From the NCBI GenBank assembly GCA_947377625.1, contig CANCGR010000032.1:1-12305 (forward strand): 12,305 nucleotides of DNA. The letters run 5' to 3'. Positions 6,112 to 12,305 of this stretch are shown here, in pieces. The DNA comes from Gammaproteobacteria bacterium (GTDB lineage Bacteria > Pseudomonadota > Gammaproteobacteria > Pseudomonadales > Pseudohongiellaceae). The notes under the pieces are model-generated. The model was not told the origin of the DNA, made no database searches, and saw only the letters and a list, made by a program, of their open reading frames with translations. The translations under genes and the position numbers were made by a program. Positions within the stretch are counted from its first letter, which is position 1; the number at the start of each line of letters is the position of its first letter.

Positions 6112-7308
6112 TCAGGCGATTGAATCCTGCAAAGCCTGTCGCAGGATGCTGATGGCAATTTCCATATCCTCGCGACTGACCAGCAGATCCGGTAACAGTC
6201 GGATGATGCCGTTGCGGGTGGGTACTACCAGCAAGCCGGCCTCAGCGCAGCGCAGCGTCAGCTGCCGCGCCAGGGTCGCTTCGTGAAACTCCATCGCACA
6301 AATCAAACCTGCGCCGCGTACCTGCCGGATCAGCTGCGGAAAAGTTTGCTGTAAACCTTGCAGCGCTTGCAGCAGCACACTGCCAGACAATTGCACACGG
6401 CTGGCAATGTTGTGATCAAGCAGATAACTGATCACGGTTTTCGACAATGCACAGCCGAGCGGATTGCCGCAGTAAGTGCCACCATGATCATCTTTCTGGA
6501 TACGTGCGTTCACCTGTGCACTTACTGCAAACGCCGCGAACGGGAAGCCGCCGGCTATGCCTTTGGCCATTGTCATGAAATCCGGCGCTATTGGCGTGGG
6601 GCTGTGCTCCAGCGCGAAGAACTTGCCGGTGCGGCAGAAGCCGGTCTGGATCTCGTCAACGATCAGCAGGGCGCCATGCTGGCGACACAGAGCCTGCACT
6701 TCACCCAACCAGCTCTGCGGTGGAATTTGCACGCCACCCTCGCCCTGAATGGGCTCGACTATGACGGCAGCAGTTTCACCATCAATTACAGCGGCCAATG
6801 CAGCAGTATCGCCGTGGGGCACGAATGAGATGTCCGGCAACAGCGGCAAGTAACGCGCACTGTTGTCGGTGCCACGCGACACCGACAGCGTATTGAACGA
6901 GCGACCATGGAAACTGCCCTGCGTGCTGATCACCTTGTGCTTGCCGGTGATTTTGCGCGCCAGCTTGAGCGCCGCGTCATTGGCTTCGGCGCCGCTGTTG
7001 CAGAAGTAGGCATTGCTCAAATTGGCCGGCAGCACCTGTTGCAGCAGTTGCAGTAATGCCGCGCGTTCCGGGGAATAGGTGAAGCCGGAGTTGGGGCTCT
7101 GCATCAAGCGTGCGGCCTGCGCTGTGATTGCCGCCACCAGCACCGGATGACTGTGACCAAGACAGGTCACACCCCAGCCGGAGGTGAAGTCCAGATAGGG
7201 TTTGCCGGCTTCATCCCACACCTGAGTGCCTTTGCCGTGCGTAAACGAAAGCGGCAGCCGCTCACAGAAGGTGATGCCGAGGTGGTTCTCTATGTCGATG
7301 GTGCTCAT
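6112..7308 (-). CDS. Class III aminotransferase, acetylornithine aminotransferase-like
   Basis: A 398-residue PLP enzyme of fold type I. It matches ArgD-type enzymes in order: WDEAGKPYLDF (31-41), LGHSHP (50-55), NSGAEAND (104-111) for PLP phosphate binding, FHGRS (133-137), EPIQGEGG (185-192), IVDEIQTGFCRTGKF (216-230) with Asp218 for the pyridine nitrogen, and MAKGI with the PLP lysine at 249. GTYCGNPLG follows at 278-286. ArgD makes N-acetylornithine from the semialdehyde, with glutamate as amino donor, in arginine synthesis. Related class III enzymes use succinylornithine, GABA or other omega-amino acids, and no arg gene is nearby, so the substrate is not certain. A strong ribosome site and the family N-terminus fix the start, and the 57-codon upstream extension of the frame is rejected. 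A terminator ends 38 bp before the start, so its promoter must be very close or it relies on read-through from pepF. Confidence 0.9.
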   Translation of the reverse strand: MSTIDIENHLGITFCERLPLSFTHGKGTQVWDEAGKPYLDFTSGWGVTCLGHSHPVLVAAITAQAARLMQSPNSGFTYSPERAALLQLLQQVLPANLSNAYFCNSGAEANDAALKLARKITGKHKVISTQGSFHGRSFNTLSVSRGTDNSARYLPLLPDISFVPHGDTAALAAVIDGETAAVIVEPIQGEGGVQIPPQSWLGEVQALCRQHGALLIVDEIQTGFCRTGKFFALEHSPTPIAPDFMTMAKGIAGGFPFAAFAVSAQVNARIQKDDHGGTYCGNPLGCALSKTVISYLLDHNIASRVQLSGSVLLQALQGLQQTFPQLIRQVRGAGLICAMEFHEATLARQLTLRCAEAGLLVVPTRNGIIRLLPDLLVSREDMEIAISILRQALQDSIA

Positions 7309-7313
7309 AACGT

Positions 7314-7319
7314 CTCCTT
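7314..7319 (-). promoter_or_regulatory. Strong Shine-Dalgarno of the aminotransferase
   Basis: AAGGAG on the - strand, five bases before the ATG at 7308. It decides the start against an open frame that begins at 7479 and would run through a terminator. Confidence 0.8.
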
Positions 7320-7346
7320 GCTCTGGTCTGAAAAGAAAATGCAGGC

Positions 7347-7386
7347 AAAAAAAAACCCCCGGTGTCTGCGACATCCGGAGGTTTTT
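7347..7386 (-). terminator. Intrinsic terminator between pepF and the aminotransferase
   Basis: The arms 7351-7366 and 7370-7386 pair over most of their length (AAAAACC, CCGG and TGTC blocks) with one mismatch, one bulge and a three-base loop. On the - strand the stem is followed by nine T (complement of 7347-7355). On the + strand a five-T run (7382-7386) makes it partly bidirectional. It most likely ends the pepF transcript. Confidence 0.85.
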
Positions 7387-7414
7387 GGAAACCTGCTTGG
7401 TGGTGTTTAAAGGC

Positions 7415-7603
7415 TTACCGCCTGTTTCTCCACTGCTTGCTTGCCATTGCCTCCGGTGCTGACCTTGCCGCACGCGCACGACCGCGCGCCGCGGCAGAGG
7501 CTGCGGCGGCGAACATCATGGCTTGTGACGATTGGGCGTAGAGCATTTGGAAGCTTGGCTCGGTGAAGAAGGCGCGCACTTTATCGGTGTTTATTTGGTG
7601 GAG
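7415..7603 (-). pseudogene. Short orphan reading frame, possible gene remnant
   Basis: An open - strand frame of 62 codons runs from just after an in-frame TGA (7604-7606) to a TAA (7415-7417). The only early start is GTG at 7579 (54 residues), and it has no ribosome site. The translation looks protein-like: a short amphipathic part, TEPSFQMLYAQSSQAMMF, then an Ala/Arg-rich tail ending KQWRNRR. Codon ends are G/C-rich like the neighbouring genes. It shares the pepF frame but is separated from it by two stops. I do not recognise the family. It may be the 3' remnant of a lost gene, a small unannotated protein or chance. Confidence 0.3.
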
Positions 7604-7618
7604 TCAATGAATGATTGG

Positions 7619-9490
7619 CTACTTTTTTCTCTGGTTCAGCAGTGTTTCCATCTCATCCATGATCGCATTCATGCGCGTAATCACAGCTTGATAGGGCGCA
7701 GGCGTTGCCATATCGACACCGGCATTGCGCAACAGTTGGTAGGGATAATCAGAGCTGCCTGCTCGTAGCAGGTTCTTGTAGTTGTCGACGCCAGCCTGGC
7801 CTTGCTTGACGATCTTCTCGTACAACGCGGTGCCGGCAGTCAGTGAGGTCGCGTACTGGAATACGTACATGTTGTAGTAGAAGTGCGGCACAAACATCCA
7901 CTCGTTGTTGTAGAGCGGGTCGATCTCCACCACGCCTTGGTCAGAGCCGTGGTAGCGACGCAGCAGTTCGCCATACATCTGCGAGATCTTCTCGCCACTC
8001 AGCGCTTCGCCGCGTTCCACCGCTTCGTACAAGCTCAGTTCGAATTCGGCGAACATGGTCTGCCGGAAATAGGTACCGCGCAGATTTTCCAGACCGTAGC
8101 CGAGATAGAACAGTTTTTCTTCCGGCGTGCTGGCGTGCTGGCTCATGTATTGCTGCAGCACCAGCTCCAGTGAAGTAGAGGGAATTTCGGCGATGAACGT
8201 AGCGTAGTCAGCAGTTTCAAAGGGCTGTGCTTTTTTCGCATACAGTGTGTGCATCGCATGTCCCCATTCATGTGCCATGGTAGAGAGCGAGTCAAAATCG
8301 TTGTTGTGGTTCAGCAGCAGGTAGGGATGCACGTCGTAGGCGGAGCCGTTCATGTAGGCGCCGCTGCGTTTGCCTTGCTGCGGATAGATATGCATCCAGC
8401 GTGAGTTCATCGCGCTGCGCTGCTGGGTGACCCAGTCGTCGCCGAGCAGTTGCATTGCCGCCAGTGTGATCGACTTGCTGGTGGCAACGTCGAACTTTTT
8501 GTCGAGGGACACCAGCGGCGGGTAGATATCGTAGTAATGCAGTTGTTCAAGCCCGAGCATGCGTGCGCGCAGCTTGAAATAGCGATGCAGGGTTGGCAAC
8601 GATTGGTTCACTTGCTCAACCAGCGTGTGATAAACCGCCGGTGGCAAGTTGTCGTCGTACAGCTCTCGCTCCAGCACGCTGTTGTAATGACGCGCCTTGG
8701 CCAGAGCCACCTGGGTCTGGATATGGCTGTTCAGCACCATGCCGACGCTGTTGCGGTATTCCTGCCACTTGCTCCAGAACAGATCGAAAGCTTGTTTGCG
8801 GATGGCCGGGTCAGGATTCGAGCGCAAGCGGCCATAGCCCTGTGAATCGACGCGCACTTGTTCGCCAGTGGGCAGCGTCAGCGTTGGAAACGGAATGTCG
8901 GAATTTTCCAGAATGCTGTAGATGGAAGAGGGTGCGTCAAACGGTTGCGAGAAAAACGCTATGGTCTGCTCGGCTTCGGCCCCGAGTGTGTGTTTGGCTT
9001 TGCGCAGCGTATTGTCGAGTGGATGTTTGAAGGGCGCCAGCTTGGGGTTGTCGGTCATGAACTGGCGGATGCGCGTCTCGCCCACAGCAATGATTTCAGG
9101 ATCTATCCAGGAGGCTGCCTGGTTCATCGCAGCAAGCATGGCTTCGGCCAATTGGTTGCGTTCCTGCGCGGCGGTTACCCGCAGGTCTTCGTCCTGTTGC
9201 AGACTGGCATAGACATAAACGCGCTGGGCCTGGCGTGACAAATCTGAAGTAAATTGGAGTGCCTTGTACAAGTTGTCGCTGCTGTTGCCGAGCGTGCCGC
9301 GAAATTGTTCAACTTTGGGGAATTCACCGAGCAGGCGTTCACGTTCGGCATTCCAGGCTGCGACGGTGGGAAACAATTCGGAGAGATCCCAACGGCTGGA
9401 CGGGTCAGTCGGTGGTGTATTTTGCGCGAGTAGCGGGGCAGCAGTAGTCAGCATAAGAGAGAACAACAAAATTGGCAGGTGACGGGGCAT
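7619..9490 (-). CDS. pepF: Secreted oligoendopeptidase F (M3 family metallopeptidase)
   Basis: Zinc peptidase of the M3B (PepF) type that cuts oligopeptides. The 623-residue product has the active-site HEWGH at residues 407-411 inside MAHEWGHAMHT, the third zinc ligand at Glu435 in IAEIPSTSLE, and the family C-terminal signature PHFYYNMYVFQYATS (535-549) that shapes the substrate cleft. An N-terminal signal peptide (about 1-22: basic start, hydrophobic core LPILLFSLMLTTAAPLL, then AQN) points to the periplasm, whereas the classic lactococcal and bacillary PepF are cytosolic. The start at 9490 is chosen for the signal peptide and a GGAG eight bases upstream; the frame stays open for 17 more codons. 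It may process or recycle peptides from the periplasm. It is divergent from the operon at 9660 and is followed by the 7347-7386 terminator. The symbol is by family; the substrate is unknown. Confidence 0.92.
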   Translation of the reverse strand: MPRHLPILLFSLMLTTAAPLLAQNTPPTDPSSRWDLSELFPTVAAWNAERERLLGEFPKVEQFRGTLGNSSDNLYKALQFTSDLSRQAQRVYVYASLQQDEDLRVTAAQERNQLAEAMLAAMNQAASWIDPEIIAVGETRIRQFMTDNPKLAPFKHPLDNTLRKAKHTLGAEAEQTIAFFSQPFDAPSSIYSILENSDIPFPTLTLPTGEQVRVDSQGYGRLRSNPDPAIRKQAFDLFWSKWQEYRNSVGMVLNSHIQTQVALAKARHYNSVLERELYDDNLPPAVYHTLVEQVNQSLPTLHRYFKLRARMLGLEQLHYYDIYPPLVSLDKKFDVATSKSITLAAMQLLGDDWVTQQRSAMNSRWMHIYPQQGKRSGAYMNGSAYDVHPYLLLNHNNDFDSLSTMAHEWGHAMHTLYAKKAQPFETADYATFIAEIPSTSLELVLQQYMSQHASTPEEKLFYLGYGLENLRGTYFRQTMFAEFELSLYEAVERGEALSGEKISQMYGELLRRYHGSDQGVVEIDPLYNNEWMFVPHFYYNMYVFQYATSLTAGTALYEKIVKQGQAGVDNYKNLLRAGSSDYPYQLLRNAGVDMATPAPYQAVITRMNAIMDEMETLLNQRKK

Positions 9491-9498
9491 GGCAAAGG

Positions 9499-9502
9499 CT
9501 CC
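9499..9502 (-). promoter_or_regulatory. Shine-Dalgarno that sets the pepF start
   Basis: GGAG on the - strand, eight bases before the ATG at 9490. With the signal peptide that follows, it supports a 623-residue precursor rather than the 640-residue frame from 9541. Confidence 0.6.
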
Positions 9503-9600
9503 AGTGTGGCAAGCGATGAAGTGGAAAAGTACCACAACCAACAGACCTGCGTGGGCAGGAAATGTTGCAGTGCTTGCAGATAGCCAGTTCGTGAACCCAC

Positions 9601-9609
9601 TGATAGTAT
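9601..9609 (+). promoter_or_regulatory. Possible extended -10 promoter of the secreted-protein operon
   Basis: TGATAGTAT is a TGn extension followed by TAGTAT (four of six matches). Transcription would start near 9616 and give a leader of about 44 nt, with the ribosome site AGGGG at 9649-9653. No -35 match is clear. A tandem TTGCAG repeat (9565-9570 and 9574-9579) lies just upstream in the 169-bp divergent region shared with pepF and may be a regulator site. Confidence 0.35.
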
Positions 9610-9659
9610 GCGGGCGAACGTATCACATAGATGTCTTCTCAAAGACACAGGGGTAGCGT

Positions 9660-10706
9660 ATGAAGCTCGACTTCAGCCGATGGCAGCTCGCCGTAGGAAT
9701 GCTGGTGCTGGTTGTCGCACCATCCTTTGCTTTGGCACAGGGCGTAATAGCCGGTGCGGGCACTGGCCCACCGCTCACAGTAATTGCGCCGCCGCAGCAA
9801 TTCGCAAGCTCCGAACAGCACTACCAATTTCTGCTCGAACAAGCCAAGGGTGGCACCAAACACACGCTCACGTCGGTGCCGCGCTGGGATGGCTTGTGGG
9901 TAACCGCCGGCAACACGCACATGGACGCTTTTGTGGAAGGTGGTAATTTCAAAGGCAAGGTGCGCGAAGGCGTGCTGACTCCAGCATATGAGACGGCGTT
10001 CAAGGAGCGCTGGCGCCAGCAAACCGAAGAAGGGCAGGTGCATTACGACCGCCTTGGCCATTGTGAACCGCCCGGCCTGCCACGCTTTCTGCTGGAACCC
10101 TACTCGCATGAGTTCATCAATTTGCCGACGGAGTCGTACCTGATTAATGACTTCGGGCCGTCGATCCGCCGCGTGCTGATCGGCAAACAGCACAGCAATC
10201 TTTACGGCACGCACTCGTGGTATGGCGATACGATAGGATTCTGGGATGCTGACAAACTGGTGCTGAACACCAAATATCTCTATCCGGCCGACTTCACGCG
10301 TTGGTCGCCGATGACGAGCAACCAGTTCGAGACGCTCGAAATTTGGCAACTGAAAAAATATGCTGACGGAATTGAACGGATTGAAGTGCAGGCAACGTTC
10401 TACGACAAGTTCGCATTTGTGAAGCCGGTGAGCGCTGTCTATTCGTTTCGTCGCGCAGTTGAACTCGAGAAGGCCGACTATCGGGTGAACCACTGGGAGT
10501 GCGACCAGACCAGCAACGCCTACCTTGATGACAAAGGCAACACCAACTTCCACTTGCCCGGTGAAGCAGGCTTCAACGACGGGCGCGGCTCGACCATGTT
10601 CCCTGAGCTGCCGGGGCAGACGCGTGATCCGATCTACAACACTACGCTGCCAACAGTGCCAAACGCAGCACAGCCAACGAATTCGAACAAAGGAGTGACG
10701 CCATGA
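9660..10706 (+). CDS. Secreted protein of unknown function, partner of DUF6152
   Basis: A 348-residue precursor with a clear signal peptide (residues 1-26, ending SFALA-Q). The mature part has no catalytic motif I recognise. Landmarks are GLWV (78-81), LTPAYETAF (106-114), HCEPPGLPR (134-142), IGFWDADKLVLNT (192-204), a Glu-rich strand region around 222-248, and KPVSAVYSF (255-263). The same landmarks, in the same order, occur in the C-terminal half of the convergent 373-residue protein. A low-complexity tail rich in Pro, Asn and Thr (about 290-348) is extra. The ATG has a good ribosome site (AGGGG, six bases away). Its stop overlaps the next start as ATGA, so the DUF6152 protein is translationally coupled and probably made in fixed ratio. 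It probably works in the periplasm with that partner. Function unknown. Confidence 0.85.
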   Translation: MKLDFSRWQLAVGMLVLVVAPSFALAQGVIAGAGTGPPLTVIAPPQQFASSEQHYQFLLEQAKGGTKHTLTSVPRWDGLWVTAGNTHMDAFVEGGNFKGKVREGVLTPAYETAFKERWRQQTEEGQVHYDRLGHCEPPGLPRFLLEPYSHEFINLPTESYLINDFGPSIRRVLIGKQHSNLYGTHSWYGDTIGFWDADKLVLNTKYLYPADFTRWSPMTSNQFETLEIWQLKKYADGIERIEVQATFYDKFAFVKPVSAVYSFRRAVELEKADYRVNHWECDQTSNAYLDDKGNTNFHLPGEAGFNDGRGSTMFPELPGQTRDPIYNTTLPTVPNAAQPTNSNKGVTP

Positions 10707-11125
10707 AGAAGCTGATCAGTTCCCTGTCATTCGTGGCCGCAGCTGCGATGTTGACTGCAAGCGTTGCACAAGCACACCACTCCTTCTCGATGTTCGATGG
10801 CAAGACGCAGCTGGTCAAAACCGGCACTGTCGTGCGCTGGGCTTTCAACAACCCGCATTCGTGGCTCTACCTCAACGTCAAGAATGAGGATGGCACGCTG
10901 ACGCTGTGGAGCTTCGAAGGCTCGTCGCCTACGGGTCTGATCCAACGCGGCATCACTGGCGACACCTTCAAGCCTGGCGCCGCAGTGACTTTCATGTATT
11001 GTCCGTTGCGCGACGGCCGGCCGGGCGGCGCCATTGGTTGGGTGAAGCTTGACGACGGCAAGTCACTCAATCCTGCCGACGGTGGCTGCAACGGCAACGC
11101 CGAGCCGAAAGAACCTTTGAAGTAA
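10703..11125 (+). CDS. Secreted DUF6152 family protein
   Basis: A 140-residue precursor. The signal peptide ends at AQA (residue 24), so the mature protein should begin His25-His26-Ser-Phe. The DUF6152 pattern follows: FDGKTQLVKTGTV (31-43), NNPHSWLYL (49-57) with His52, LWSFEGSSPTGL (68-79), GDTFKPGAAVTF (86-97) and the RDGRPGGAIGWVKLDDGK end. The fold is likely a small all-beta barrel. No enzyme activity is known to me for the family. AAGGAG (10690-10695) lies seven bases before the ATG, and the start overlaps the previous stop. Two Cys (100 and 129) in the mature chain could form a disulfide. The N-terminal His-His plus His52 could bind metal; that is inference. It ends 19 bp from the stop of the convergent fused gene, with no visible terminator between. 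Confidence 0.88.
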   Translation: MKKLISSLSFVAAAAMLTASVAQAHHSFSMFDGKTQLVKTGTVVRWAFNNPHSWLYLNVKNEDGTLTLWSFEGSSPTGLIQRGITGDTFKPGAAVTFMYCPLRDGRPGGAIGWVKLDDGKSLNPADGGCNGNAEPKEPLK

Positions 11126-11144
11126 GCGTTATCCAGCACGCAAC

Positions 11145-12266
11145 TTATAAGCGGTTGTCCTGGCAGTAATGCTCCGGCGGGTCATTGCCCTCGAGCCACT
11201 TGAGTGTCCAACTGGCGGACCACGGACGCGTGTAAGTGGCGGGATCGTTGATGGTGAGCTGGTAGTTGAGGGTGCCGTAGTTTGCACGTGTCAAACGTTC
11301 GGTGACATGCATGTACTCGCTGTGCGGCAAACCGCCGGGCAGCCAGAATCTTTCGGTGTAGCCTTCCGATTCAATGACCAGGCTATCGCCTTCCCAGTGC
11401 GCCGTATTGCGGCCGTAATAGAGCAAGTTGCCAACATCAAGCTGGAATGCCTCGCTGTCGAGCGCGCGGCCATCGGTGTAGATCAGATGCCAGTCGTGGT
11501 TGCCGCCACCGGCGATGACGAAGATGCGCTGCAGTGCTTTGTCTTCCAGCAGTTGGATGCCATAAGCATCCAGAAATTTACGTGGTCCCGCAGGTGGACG
11601 GCATTCGAGATAGGTGGGGTCACTGCGCAGAAAGTTGCGCTGGCGTGCTTCGTACAAACGCAATGCCCAAGTCTGCAGTGGCGCAACTCGCGCAGCGTCG
11701 GTGAGGTTGAGCAGTTGGCCGTTGGCCTGCATAGGCACGTTGCTGCCGTCTTCCATTAGCACGTTGGTGGCTGGCACCCAGTAGCCCGCTTTACCCGGTG
11801 GCGCTCCCAGTCGTGGTTTGCCATCGGGCCAGCGTGGCGTGGGTGAAGTGTTGTCGGTAGCGATGCTGGCCAGTAACGATGGTATCGGCACAGTGAAAAG
11901 AGCAGCGCCACTGGCATCCACTACCACTGAGTTGCCCCACACTTGCCGGCTGTCGTCGCGTGCACGTAATCCATTCACTGTAATTAGGGTGCCGACTTGC
12001 AAGCTGCTCTCAGTCCAGCCGTTGAGTTCCAACAACTGCGGACTTTCGAGTTCCACATACCAAGGAAGTTCACTGCTGCCATTGGCAACCAGCATGAATA
12101 TGTGTGCGTGCGGAAAGGCCCAATCGATACGGCTGACGCGGCCATGCAGCGTGACAGTGCGCGCCGGATCGAACTTGGTGGTAATGCCATGGTGTGCCTG
12201 CACCGTGCTGCTGCCGAGCAACAGGCACAGTGCTGCAATCAGGAATACTTGGCGGGTGCGTAACAT
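11145..12266 (-). CDS. Secreted two-domain protein: DUF6152 fused to the partner domain
   Basis: A 373-residue precursor. The signal peptide ends VQA (24), giving a mature His25-His26 N-terminus. Residues 25-122 are a DUF6152 module (FDPARTVTLHGRV, FPHAHIF at 51-57 with His53 and His55, WYVELESPQLL). A proline-rich linker follows (about 126-160). The second module runs to the C-terminus, with GYWV (161-164), ECRPPAGPR (221-229), TAHWEGDSLVIES (288-300), ERLTRANYGTLNYQLTINDP and a final HYCQDNRL. This module matches the protein encoded from 9660. The family's WEGD-type motif is better kept here than in that protein (WDAD), so this may be the more typical member. GAGG overlapping the upstream TGA precedes the ATG by four bases, suggesting coupling to an upstream gene. 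It is likely periplasmic or secreted. Function unknown; the domain assignment is by visible motif order. Confidence 0.87.
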   Translation of the reverse strand: MLRTRQVFLIAALCLLLGSSTVQAHHGITTKFDPARTVTLHGRVSRIDWAFPHAHIFMLVANGSSELPWYVELESPQLLELNGWTESSLQVGTLITVNGLRARDDSRQVWGNSVVVDASGAALFTVPIPSLLASIATDNTSPTPRWPDGKPRLGAPPGKAGYWVPATNVLMEDGSNVPMQANGQLLNLTDAARVAPLQTWALRLYEARQRNFLRSDPTYLECRPPAGPRKFLDAYGIQLLEDKALQRIFVIAGGGNHDWHLIYTDGRALDSEAFQLDVGNLLYYGRNTAHWEGDSLVIESEGYTERFWLPGGLPHSEYMHVTERLTRANYGTLNYQLTINDPATYTRPWSASWTLKWLEGNDPPEHYCQDNRL

Positions 12267-12272
12267 GATGCC

Positions 12273-12305
12273 TCAGGGATAGATCGGCTGGTTGCGATTC
12301 ATGCT
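12273..12305 (-). CDS. Possible 3' end of an upstream gene (partial)
   Basis: On the - strand the last eleven codons of the window are open and end in TGA (12275-12273), reading SMNRNQPIYP. Six bases separate this stop from the ATG of the fused DUF6152 gene, whose ribosome site overlaps the stop. This is the spacing expected within an operon. Too little is visible to name it, and it could be non-coding. Confidence 0.35.
   Translation of the reverse strand, partial: SMNRNQPIYP

Larger units (their letters stand above)
7309..7618. other. 310-bp gap between pepF and the aminotransferase
   Basis: It holds the aminotransferase ribosome site, the terminator at 7347-7386 and a short coding-like stretch on the - strand (7415-7603). 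No convincing promoter for the aminotransferase is visible in the 38 bp between the terminator and its start codon. Confidence 0.6.

Noticed and set aside
7309..7479. A 57-codon N-terminal extension of the aminotransferase
   Set aside because: It runs through an intrinsic terminator, and the ATG at 7308 has a strong AAGGAG.
9491..9541. A 17-codon extension of pepF
   Set aside because: It would bury the signal peptide, and a ribosome site precedes the ATG at 9490.
9639..10553. A 304-codon - strand frame
   Set aside because: It is antisense to the secreted protein at 9660, which has a signal peptide, ribosome site and homologous partner; the antisense product has no recognisable features.
1..12305. 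Mobile element, phage, CRISPR array or defence system
   Set aside because: No transposase, integrase, regular spacer array, paired terminal repeats or defence-type domain was seen; the genes are housekeeping, metabolic or secreted.

Overview
The window looks like chromosomal DNA from an environmental gammaproteobacterium. The adenylate kinase, TsaB and UppP proteins are close to the Escherichia coli/Pseudomonas forms, and Lys/Ala-rich histone H1-like proteins of the AlgP kind are typical of that group. I cannot name a genus. I see no rRNA, tRNA, CRISPR array, transposase or integrase.

Left part (1-5477, all + strand). adk is followed by a long perfect inverted repeat and a 360-bp gap with a G-rich stretch. 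Two tandem genes for very basic, histone-like DNA-binding proteins come next: one with an AT-hook, the other 97 residues of almost only Lys and Ala. A textbook intrinsic terminator closes this block only 13 bp before the tsaB start codon. Then comes a compact run tsaB - uppP - epoxide hydrolase - SnoaL-like protein, with gaps of 22, 6 and 23 bp. It joins tRNA t6A synthesis and undecaprenyl-phosphate recycling to two probable catabolic or detoxification enzymes.

Middle part (5522-9490, all - strand, convergent with the left part). Read from right to left it holds a secreted M3-family oligoendopeptidase F, a 310-bp gap with a short orphan reading frame and an intrinsic terminator, an ArgD-like class III aminotransferase, a gap with two competing hairpins, and a small VOC (glyoxalase/dioxygenase-fold) protein. 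For four genes (tsaB, VOC, aminotransferase, pepF) the longest open frame starts too early, and Shine-Dalgarno sequences, a terminator or the signal peptide place the start further in.

Right part (9660-12305). A two-gene + strand operon encodes a secreted protein of unknown function and a secreted DUF6152 protein, coupled by an ATGA overlap. A - strand gene converges on it with a 19-bp gap. That gene encodes one secreted protein carrying both modules fused, DUF6152 first. This split/fused pair suggests the two modules work together in the periplasm. Both DUF6152 modules are predicted to start with His-His after signal peptide cleavage and share a further Pro-His motif about 27 residues later, which would fit a metal (possibly copper) site. 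This is the most interesting part of the window. The last 33 bp hold the apparent tail of another - strand gene just upstream of the fused one.
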